A program made the translations under genes and the position numbers. The notes beneath the pieces are model-generated. The model had not been told where the DNA came from. It saw only the letters and a list, made by a program, of their open reading frames with translations, and searched no databases. A stretch of 10,832 bases of DNA from Allomyces macrogynus ATCC 38327 (lineage: Eukaryota; Blastocladiomycota; Blastocladiomycetes; Blastocladiales; Blastocladiaceae): NCBI GenBank assembly GCA_000151295.1, contig GG745348.1, positions 193,505-204,336 on the forward strand, given 5' to 3'. Below, piece after piece: positions 1 to 7,862 of the stretch (its first letter is position 1; each line of letters starts with the position of its first letter).

Positions 1-140
1 CTGTTCTCGTCCTTATGGTGGAGGCTCGAAGGTCGGGTTCGCGAACGACCACTTGCTTTTCTACTCGACCAGACCACGCGCCCATCCCGCCCGACCGCGC
101 TCCTGACTCGTTGCAAGACCTTTCAGAACGGCTGATTATC

Positions 141-923
141 ATGTCGTCGTTCGGCACCATCGTATGGATCCAATTGACCAGTGCAACCGACCTGTCGGCG
201 CCATAAACCGTGAGCTCCAGTTGCAGCCTGCCGGCAACGCAGACCGTTCCGCGACGAGAACATTCATTCGGATCCACGAATGAACGCGCGTCGTGCTCGC
301 GCACGACTCCGTGACATCCTGCGACCGTTTCAGTGGTCTGACCTGGCCACAACCGCTACCCAACGCATCCCAGGACTTTGTCGGCCAACGCACGGCCGAG
401 AACATCATCCAGTGGACAATTCTCGGCGGCGCCGTACGTGCCCACCTGCTCGCCACGTCCCCCGGTTGGCGTGACATCGGGGCTGATGCTCTCTTGGTTC
501 TGTAGGTGGGCGGCACGCTGCTCGGCATCTACCTGCATTCGCTACGGCTCGTGTTCCAAGTGTTTTTCGCGTCGGTCGTGGTCGCCTCGGTCGTACGCAC
601 GCCTCTCCACCCTGCCGAGCATCTGTGCGCGCGAAAAAAAAGAAAAAAAACTGAACGCGTTTTGGACGTAGGCGACGATCCCGCCATGGGGCTACCTGCG
701 GAAGCACCCGGTCCAGTTTGCGCCTGACTCGGTGATTGCCGAAGAGGACCCGACCACGACCGACGAGAAGCAAGTCGAGGAGGTCCAGGACGAGGACCCG
801 GATGCTGTGCCGGTGCATCATCTCCACCCTGCCGGCTCTGATGACGAGGAGGACGATTTGGTCAAGGCCAAGCAGAGCATCGATGAGGCAAGGCCGTTGC
901 TCGATGGCGACGAGGAACATTAG
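141..923 (+). CDS. SPC1: Signal peptidase complex subunit 1 (Spc1/SPCS1), four exons
   Basis: Small non-catalytic membrane subunit of the ER signal peptidase complex, which removes signal peptides. Inferred exons are 141-161, 374-433, 506-592 and 672-923, all joined in phase 0, giving 139 residues. Introns run GTATGG..CAG (162-373), GTACGT..TAG (434-505) and GTACGC..TAG (593-671), with branch candidates CTGAC, CTGAT and CTGAAC. The joined protein shows the family plan: a short N-terminus with DFVGQRTAE (residues 8-16), two hydrophobic segments (about 18-38 and 42-60), and the closing PPWGYLRKHP (60-69), which matches the conserved PPWPxYRxHP-like end of SPCS1. The start has A at -3. After residue 79 comes a 60-residue tail with 23 Asp/Glu, beyond the usual end of yeast and animal homologues. 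The exon 1 junction is the least certain part; exons 2-4 are well supported by homology and splice signals. Confidence 0.85.
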
Positions 924-1139
924 ATATGGTGGTCTGAAATATGCACGAAAGCGGTCAACCAAAACAAAATGGAGGATCATCTATCAGGAGTCGGATGGGC
1001 GAACTCGCAACGAAACCAGATCCCACCGCTGTGAACCCAAACCAAAACGGACAAAACCGTACGTTCAAACCGCAACAACCACAACAGCAACCAAAACGCG
1101 TGCAAAAAAAAAAAAAAAAAAAAACGACTACCCCCGAAA
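924..1139. other. Convergent 3' intergenic region with A21 tract
   Basis: This 216-bp gap lies between the stop codons of SPC1 (plus) and squalene synthase (minus), so it must hold both 3' ends. The plus strand is A- and CA-rich and contains 21 uninterrupted A residues at 1104-1124. Read from the minus strand, this becomes a T21 run shortly after the ERG9 stop codon. No canonical AATAAA is seen on either strand. No ORF here resembles a protein. Confidence 0.6.
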
Positions 1140-2818
1140 TCAGCTCGACACCGTGTACCGCTTGTAGAGGTACCACGCGATCACCGGCACCGCGACGACC
1201 GGCACGATCGCGGGCCCACGCACGCGGCGCGCGACCGCGCGCTCCTCGCCGCGCGCATCTTCACCACACAACTCCAAGACCGTCTTGCACATCCGCGCCA
1301 TATGGTCCAACACGGCATTCGCCTCACGCACGCCCATTTCCTCGGCGAGCGTCATCCCATTCCGGCGCGCGCCATTACTCAACGCCGCCTGCTGCGCGGC
1401 GACGGCAGCGCGAATCTGGCGCGTAAACCGGATCATGATCTTGCGCACGGCGTCGATATCGGTGGCTTCGTTGATGAGCGTCACGGCCAAGCCCTTGCGA
1501 ATCTTGACGTTCCCTTGGAAGACGCGCGCGTTGTTGAAGACTTCGGCGAGCGTTGCGATCGCCATGACTTGTGGGATCGCACAGAATTTGAAGACCGACG
1601 GTTCGTTGAGCAACGACAGGTAGGCAAGCACGTCGGGCACGTGGCCGAGCGCGTTGCTGCACATGTGGTTCAGCGCGTTGCGGCCAGCAGCGTAGTTGTC
1701 CTACGAAGAAAAAAGCATCAGTCACCCGTTTCCGAGCCAAACTGCTCAAGACAGCGAGAGCGTACCTTGGGGTCGAGCAGACCACCGAGCGTCGGCGCAT
1801 AGTGCCCCCAAATCTCCTTGGGCCAGAACGCGCGGTTCTCATTGTAGTCTTCGAAAAAGTCGCGCGTGATGTTGATCTTTTGCAGGAACAGGCCCATCGA
1901 GTTGGCCAGGCGTAGGTCGTCGGCAATCAAAACGGTCGATTCGAGACCTGACGCGACAAACAGGCGCGTGAGCCCGTGACCGACGAGACCGGCCACGTAG
2001 TGGCAATAGAGGTCGTAGTCGGTGGTCGTGTGGACGCGGTTGCCCGAGAGCAGGACGGCACGGTCCTCTATTTGAGAGTTGCTGGGTGAGTCATGGGACA
2101 GAGAGCGTGGGCGCAGCGCAGCAAGACGACACGAACCGGCAGCCTTCTTGGCGTCGAGCGCCAAGTCGACGCTCGAGTCGGTCGGCGGGATCGCACCGGA
2201 TGCGGTCGCAGCCTCGTCGCTCGGCGCGGCATTAGCCGCCGCCTCTGCAATCGCCTGGTCCTGCTGGTAGGCGCGAATGCAGTAGTCGGCCATCCCCTCG
2301 GCCATGCGGCGCGTGATATCGGCAATCACGTCGCGGTACGCGGGCTTCAGCCGAAGATACTGGTCGACAACGACATGGTAATTCACAAGCAAGTCGCGGT
2401 CCTTGTCGTCGGGCGCGTTCTCGGAAAACGTCCATCCGGGCGTGGCCATAGATTCGTGGAACGCGCGCATGACTTCCACTTTGCGGTCGAGCGCAATCTT
2501 CATGTCGTCCTCGATCGTGTCGAGCGCGCGCAGCGCCAGGTAGAAGATGCACACGGCGTCGCGCAGTTCCGGGTGCAGCGCGCGGATCACGGCGGCAAAC
2601 GACCGCGACGTCTTGTCGAGGTAGTAGTAGCACCGCGCGCGCGTCGACCGCGCCGCGAGCGTCGGGTCGGTGGTCGTGCCGTCGGCCACGGCCGCGCGCA
2701 GCGTCGCGTCCTCGGCACGCTGGGCCTTGCGCGCGCGACGGTCGGCGAGTGCAAATTGCACGAGGGCCGCGAGCTCGGATGGGTGCCAGACCGACTGCGC
2801 GAGCGCCGACAGGGACAT
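1140..2818 (-). CDS. ERG9: Squalene synthase (farnesyl-diphosphate farnesyltransferase)
   Basis: Joins two farnesyl diphosphates to squalene in an NADPH- and Mg-dependent reaction, the first committed step of sterol synthesis, at the ER membrane. Exons in transcription order are 2818-2137, 2067-1766 and 1700-1140, giving 514 residues. Motifs: [13 protein letters not shown] (about 66-78), the aspartate-rich [11 protein letters not shown] (96-106), [13 protein letters not shown] (248-260), the second aspartate-rich region [19 protein letters not shown] (284-302), and [15 protein letters not shown] downstream of the second intron. The last about 25 residues form a hydrophobic anchor followed by YLYKRY. 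ATG at 2818 sits in CCCACCATGTCC, a strong initiation context. The 1701-1765 intron (GTACGC..TAG, CTGAT branch) is required to restore frame. The protein is longer than the usual 410-460 residues, mainly because of an Ala-rich insertion between the GMADYC segment (residue 180) and TDYDLYC (residue 243). Identification is very secure. Confidence 0.95.
2068..2136 (-). other. Probable in-frame 69-nt intron inside squalene synthase
   Basis: The segment is 69 nt, divisible by three and free of stop codons, so a plain ORF reads straight through it. It starts GTTCGT, matching the GTNCGT donor pattern of neighbouring introns. It ends AAATAG and contains a TGAC branch candidate. Removing it (phase 1) joins KKAA to EDRAV and shortens an insertion not found in other squalene synthases. 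An alternative donor GTGCGA 60 nt upstream shares the phase, but would give a 129-nt intron, outside the common size here. Confidence 0.65.
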
Positions 2819-4118
2819 GGTGGGCAAACTTGGACGGAACGGGGCGGCGGAACGAGACGGGTGAGCAAAGTGCTTTGCAGTGCAGCGAGTTGCAAGGGCG
2901 GGAAGTCAGCCCGTGAGCGTGGTTGTCAGCGGCTGTCAAAGATTTGTGCAAGCTGCCGGGGAGGGTCGACCTGCCTCGTGTCTGCGTGCTCCTTCCAGCG
3001 GCGAGACGGGGGCGGAGGCGAGGCGAGGAAGAGTGACCACCACAACCAAAACCTAACCCCGACCCAACCCTGACAGCTCCAACCAGCGGCCATACCTTCC
3101 AACATTTTCCTGCGCCAACGCAGGACGTGGACCGGTTCCAATTGCGGCTGTGCTTGCCGACTGGTCAGTTGTGCATTCGTTTCTCAAACGCTCCGACTTC
3201 CCACTCGTCAACTGAGGCTCACTCACAACAGTTTCCCAAGAGTTGTCCTCCCATTCATGGCAATTGATGCTGCTGAACCCAAAATCGTGTCAAAACTTAT
3301 CATTTTTCCCAGAGCCTGCAAGCATGGAGACATGGTACCACATGTTTGCACGGGCCATGTTAGCTCCAATGAGGCGGCGTGACCTTGTTGTGCGCCTTCT
3401 CATTGAAAAGCTGGTCAGTCCCTTGGGTTGGGGAGTGTGTCTGACTTGACACAATTCTGGCTGCATGACACTCTCACCTCCAAAACGGACAATTCCACTG
3501 GTTCGAGTGAGCATCTCCCTCCATTGAGTGCACTTGTTGTTGATTCATTGTGCAGAAACTGTGCAGTGCTCCTTGCTAACCTGGTGGGTGGGGCATGGGC
3601 CCTCAACCATGACCACAAACACCTGACCATACTGGTAGTGGTGCTTCTGAAACGACTTGTTGCCATGTCGTGCGTCGAATCGCTGTCTGTTTGGTTTTCA
3701 CACCACCTGCCATTTCTTGCTGCCACTATCCATGACCATATCTGCATGAACTGGGTGACATTGGTCTCTTGCCATGCTGGAGAGCATGGGCGTGATCGCC
3801 AACGAGTTGATTCATACGATTATGGAGTGCTCCCGTGACCCGTCCGATCTGTGATAGTGGAGGAACAATATCGTTGCGTCAGTGGAATACCTAATGGTGC
3901 AACTTTCAACGCACGAAAACGCATTGTTGGATGAGAACCATACCAAATGGAGAAGAGACGTGCTGGGCGCAACGGTGACAACCCTTCCATCAAATTGGTG
4001 ACAAACCTCAGTGGACCCCAGCCCGCGGCACACAGCACAAAAATCAATGGATTTTGACCAGCTCAAAATCGCACAAACAGCCGTTACGCAACAAAGACCC
4101 TCTCCGCTGTCCTCTCCC
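2819..4118. other. Intergenic region with an AT-richer island
   Basis: About 1.3 kb between the ERG9 start codon and the stop codon of the PanK-DUF89 gene. The first 300 bp are GC-rich and form the presumed ERG9 promoter and leader. From about 3150 to 4050 the base composition drops to roughly half GC, against clearly higher GC in the flanking genes. No tRNA, terminal repeats, transposase or reverse transcriptase motif was found by eye. The only gene candidate is the weak open frame listed at 3257-3838. Confidence 0.6.
3257..3838 (+). CDS. Weak candidate gene, hypothetical protein
   Basis: I do not recognise this and it may not be a gene. An ATG at 3257 opens a 41-codon frame (start MAIDAAEPKIV). 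The same frame reopens from 3407 and runs 143 codons to TGA at 3836-3838. A 60-nt segment 3359-3418 (GTTAGC..GGTCAG) would remove both intervening stops in phase 0, giving 173 residues rich in Leu, Val, His and Cys with two moderately hydrophobic stretches. Against it: the donor lacks the C at +4 typical of this window, there is no clear CTGAY branch, codon choice is unlike the neighbours (many A/T-ending codons), and an antisense open frame of 110 codons overlaps it. It could equally be a decayed element or chance. Confidence 0.18.
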
Positions 4119-7106
4119 TCACGCCCTGCTCGCGTCGACGGCCGACGCGCCCACTACCGCCCCATCCCGCCCGATCCGCACCGCGCTCCCCGGCACTTGC
4201 CCCGCGCGCGTCCACCGGACCAAGGCATCAAAATTCTCAAACCCGAGCGCGTGCGCCGTAAACTCGTTCTTGAACACGGCGACGCGCAGAACGTCGCAGT
4301 CGAGTACCGCATGGAAGTTTGTATGAATCGCGCTAGCCAACCATCGAGAGTCAGCCGACCATCTCGCAATTTACGAGAAATGGAAGAGTGCACGTACCGC
4401 CCCATGCCAATAATCACGACCAAATCCGCATCCTCCGCCTCGCGCGCGAGGGACTCATCGACACGGCTCAGGTCCAAACACGGGCTCTCCGACCCGGACG
4501 CGAGAATCTGCAGAGACCGCGACTCGAGCGCGCGGGCGACGACTTCGTCCATGTCGGACACTTGGCCCATGACACGCAGGAGTTCCGAAAACTACGAACC
4601 GACACATCCGCGTCAGCCACTTCCTTCCCGCACACTCAACGACGAAGCGTACCGTCACGTCATTGATCGCCGGGCCCGAATTCACGGCCACAACCACGTT
4701 GGCTCCTTGCTGCACGAAAAACCGCGCGAGCGGGAGCACGCCCAGGACCACGTCCGCGCCCGAGTTATCCGGGAAGAGCACGACTTTACGGTACGGGTGC
4801 TGCGTGACGTGGTCGGCGAAAATGCGCGCATCGTCGGCGTGCGCGGGGCGACGCACTTTGGCGCGCGCCGAGACCAGGTCGAGCGAGCCGTCAGCCAGCT
4901 GGTCGAGGATCGCGGTACAGCCCCAGTCGAAAACGTTGCCTAAAGACGCGAACGTGAGCGAGGGTGCGTGGTGGGAGGGCGAGAATGAGGGTGGGGGTGG
5001 GACGCACCGGCGAGCGCATTATCGAGCAGTTGCAGTGCTTGCGCGTGCGCGTTCGGGAGGGCGTCGACGTCGTGCAAGACTTGCGGGAGCGCGCGCAAAG
5101 CGACGGCGTTCTCGGCCTGCTTGACGGGATAGAACAGATCCTCGAATCCGGCTTCGCGCAGCGACTGTTCGCGCAAGTGCAGTAGTGACCGCACGCTCAG
5201 GACTCCATATGCCGCGGGCTGCGACCTACAGGGGCAATACGCCAGTCAGTCGTCCACTCAAATTCACGAGCCCACGCCTTCAAATTACGTCGAACGTACC
5301 GCAGCGCATCGAGGTGCCGGCGAAACTCCGACTCAAACTTGGCCGCGCGCTGCTTCACATCTCTTTCATCCTCCACATCCTGGTTCCAATCCACGGCCAT
5401 CCTGACCATCCCGGGAATCCTCGCGTCCAAGACATCCAACCAATACCGCTGATCTGCGGCACTCGCCAGCGTGAAGGTATCCGACATATACGCCAGTTTC
5501 CCGCCCACCACCGGCAACTTCGGGAACGGCACGAGCCGTGCGGGCGCCGCATCCAACACCCCATAGGCCACCGGCGCCGCCACATTAAACTTATCCGCCA
5601 CGGTAAAATTCTCCAAGAACGACCACCGCCGCGTGCGCACGCGCGCCGCCGCCGCCGCCGCGTCCGCGTCGACCACGGTCTCGGCGTCCCCCGCGGACCC
5701 GGGCGAGGCCGCGATTCGCGCACCGAGTTCGGGCGGCGCGTGGTGCAAGTAGGCACCGAGCGCGCCGAGGTGGCCTTCGTGCCGGACAAAGTAGGCGCGC
5801 GTCGTGCCCTGCGACCAGAAGGCGGCGGCGGCCGAGAGGGCCGCCATGGTCATCGCGTGCCCGCGTAAAAAGCACCCGCCAAAGTAGATTCGATCAAGCC
5901 CATGCGCTTGTGCGCAGAGGTACGCGATTTGCGCAATGTTGTTGGCGACCATGCGCAGGAGCGAGCGGGCAATGTCGGCGGCGGGAATTGATGCGCGCTG
6001 GTCGGGGGTAAGGCGCAGAAGTTTGCCGCAGGACGAGGCGATCAGGTTCGGGTCGAGTTGCAGCGTGCTGAGGGCCGCTGGGTCGGAACCGTAAATGTCG
6101 CCGACGAGCATGTCAACCGTGCGGTGGTCGCCCGTGCGCGTCAGGTCGAGCATCGCGTCAAAGCCCTGAGCGCCGGTGTCGGGGGCCAGCATGGAGAGGA
6201 GGCCCCAGAAGGTGCCACCGCCGAGCGAGGTGCCGCTCACGCGCTCGTACGCGCCCGGACCGGTGACCTTGAGGATCGATACGCCGGAGCCAATATTGAC
6301 GAGCTGGTGAAGGCATGAAAGAGTGAGATGATAGTGTGGATGCTGCGGAAGAACAGAGCACGTGCCAGGTACGGGTCAGGGTCTGCTTGCACTTCTTCAA
6401 ACACGACGTTGGGCGGGCCCGTAATGTCGGTGCGCTCGACATTGTACGAAAAGACTTCGTTGGGCACCTCGCGCAAGAGGAAATTGAGCCCTACGTTCGC
6501 GAATCAACGTGAGAGCACGAATCGAGCGCGACCAGAGGCCAAAAACGAATGTACCTTGCACGAGGCACTCCATTTCGTCGTGCTTGACCACTGTCACACC
6601 GAGTTCGTGCTCGAGCTGTGCGTGAAACTATTGGCCGCCCATCCACTCTTCAATCGCCATTCTTCCAGCACCATCGCACCGTCGTACGGACCTTGTGTGC
6701 CCCACCGCCCGTTGCGTGCACAACCGGCACGTCGTCGTCCTTGACCACTCCATCCTCGCCATCCGCCGCATCTGCCGCGTTCGCGCGCAACAAGTCGCGC
6801 ACGTAGGCAATACACTCGGCGATCTTGGCCGTCTCGTACTTTGAAAAATGCAGGCGCCCGCTACTCTTGGGCCCCCCGGCGCGCGGCGGGATAAACGCAA
6901 CCACTTTCGCGAGCGACCCGCCAATCTGAATGGAATGCTGGGTCAGATCCGGACCATGGGCGGTAAACCGACTGAGAGCATCATTCACGCACGTCGAGCG
7001 CGACTTGCGCACGCATCGGAGGGACGACCAGATCCGGCGACGGCGCGAGCCGCCACGACGACCGGGCGGCGGTCGAAGTCGGGGACATGGGTGCCGAAAA
7101 AGCCAT
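4119..7106 (-). CDS. PANK4: Pantothenate kinase fused to DUF89 phosphatase (PANK4-like), nine exons
   Basis: Two enzymes of coenzyme A metabolism in one chain of 820 residues. Exons: 7106-6993, 6925-6692, 6627-6555, 6490-6366, 6303-5300, 5225-5008, 4939-4653, 4591-4398, 4332-4119. The kinase half (about 32-400) has VALDIGGSLAKVV (35-47, ATP phosphate loop), HATGGGAHK (108-116), HDEMECLVQG (132-141), VNIGSGVSI (184-192) and YERVSGTSLGGGTFWG (201-216). Glu134 and Arg203 align with the catalytic Glu138 and Arg207 of human PANK3, both replaced in mammalian PANK4, so the kinase looks functional here. The DUF89 half has VRSLLHLRE, NVFDWG (591-596), FPDNSGAD (645-652), NSGPAIND (676-683) and GMGRAIHTN. 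Asp647, Asn648 and Asp683 match the metal-binding D-N-D set of 4'-phosphopantetheine phosphatases. Chosen ATG 7106 has A at -3 and G at +4; the frame stays open upstream without another ATG. Every junction restores family homology. Confidence 0.92.
6304..6365 (-). other. GC-AG intron in the PanK domain
   Basis: Homology requires PYL (residues 180-182) to join directly to LVNIGSG (183-189). The only splice that does this in phase 0 removes 62 nt beginning GCACGT and ending CACCAG. Apart from C at +2, the donor matches the GTACGT form used elsewhere in this gene, and the size fits its other introns (61-74 nt). Nearby GT donors at GTACCT and GTGCTC break the frame; a phase-0 GTGCAA donor further up would delete the conserved PYL. 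Confidence 0.7.
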
Positions 7107-7219
7107 CGTTTTCGAGCAATTCGGCGGTGGTGGCAGAAGCTTGCTGGTTTGGTGTGTGGCCGCCGCGCTGGTTGCTGGCGGAAGAGCTGGTACCGAATTG
7201 CAGCAAGTTGAGGGCGCGC

Positions 7220-7375
7220 TCAAGCGCGGTCGCGTCGTGTAATTGACGAGGACGGACACGTTTGGCGTGCGGGCCGGGAGAGCTCGGCGCACGACGATGC
7301 GTGCAGGCCAGGCGCGTCAGTGATTTCGAAAATGGTGCGACGTCGGCACGCCGAAACGGGCAGCAGTCTCAGCAT
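7220..7375 (-). other. Possible upstream ORF before PanK-DUF89
   Basis: If transcription starts above 7375, this 51-codon frame (start MLRLLPVSACRRR) would be met before the main ATG at 7106, in a different frame, and would end 113 nt upstream of it. Such frames often reduce downstream translation, but there is no direct sign of the transcript start, so the role is only a possibility. Confidence 0.25.
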
Positions 7376-7440
7376 GTCAGGTCGGGTAATGGCCGGGTTC
7401 TCTCGCTGCGAAAAACAGCTGGAGCCGGCCTTCTGTCAAC

Positions 7441-7467
7441 CTCTCGCTCTCGTTCTCTCTCTCTCAC
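7441..7467. repeat. CT-rich simple repeat
   Basis: A pyrimidine-only stretch apart from two G bases, ending in several perfect CT dinucleotides, within the presumed promoter of the PanK-DUF89 gene. On that gene's sense strand it reads GA. It may be a promoter element or simply a microsatellite. Confidence 0.6.
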
Positions 7468-7862
7468 TTTGCAAGAATCACAGCAGGACTCAAGACTCCA
7501 TTGCGATGACAAAAGGAGGCCGAGGAATAGATCGCAAGCAACCGGGCGAACAACGACGCACAAACGAACGAAGAAAAAGGACCGAGTTGGAGACCGGAGG
7601 GTGCAGCGGGGAAACGACAAAAAAAAAAATAACCACGACGGGCGGAGGGAAACGAGCGCGCCAACAACCAGAGAAAAATAACCAAGTCGATGCCGGCGAA
7701 GGCGAGGGGGGCGGGGATTGGGCACGCGACAGCGACGAGCCCGTCCCGCACCACCTCGGCCCTGCCCGCGTCTAAGAAACAAAACGCAAAAATAACAACC
7801 ACATCACCACATCCAACCAACCGACGACGAGGGGAGACGCGAGCGAGCAGCGGGTGACCGGC

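Larger units (their letters stand above)
7107..7862 (-). promoter_or_regulatory. Leader/promoter side of PanK-DUF89 and 3' end of septin gene
   Basis: 756 bp between two genes on the same strand, holding the septin 3' end and the PanK-DUF89 promoter and leader. On the minus strand an upstream ATG at 7375 opens a 51-codon frame ending at TGA 7222-7220, before the chosen start. The two other minus frames are also open over parts of 7110-7290, so an extra first exon cannot be excluded. A CT-rich repeat (7441-7467 on the plus strand, GA on the sense strand) and an A11 run (7619-7629) are the only simple repeats. No TATA box stands out. Confidence 0.4.

Noticed and set aside
80..103. CCCATCCCGCCCGA-like word shared with 4161-4190
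   Set aside because: One short, GC-rich match between an upstream region and a coding exon with an inserted difference; no further copies or flanking similarity.
405..980. Minus-strand 191-codon open frame opposite SPC1
   Set aside because: It runs antisense through the SPC1 exons and introns, has a poly-Phe run from the A8GA8 tract in an SPC1 intron, and resembles no family; it is a shadow.
2093..3073. Plus-strand 326-codon open frame over the first part of ERG9
   Set aside because: It is antisense to the confirmed squalene synthase exon, where high GC suppresses stop codons. Its Arg/Gly/Val-rich composition is typical of a shadow frame.
3046..3075. Telomere-like CCTAACCCC / CCCAACCCTG stretch
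   Set aside because: Only a few imperfect units, not a repeated CCCTAA array; not convincing as an interstitial telomere.
3492..3512. Possible tRNA B-box (GGTTCGAGTG)
   Set aside because: The box lacks the conserved final C residues, and no cloverleaf can be folded around it.
4011..4943. Plus-strand 310-codon open frame over the last PanK-DUF89 exons
   Set aside because: It crosses several confirmed exons and introns in antisense without any interruption pattern or recognisable motif.
7464..7820. 118-codon minus-strand frame with hydrophobic stretches
   Set aside because: It lies in the 3' side of the septin gene. Its Phe runs come from A tracts on the plus strand, and no membrane-protein family is recognisable.
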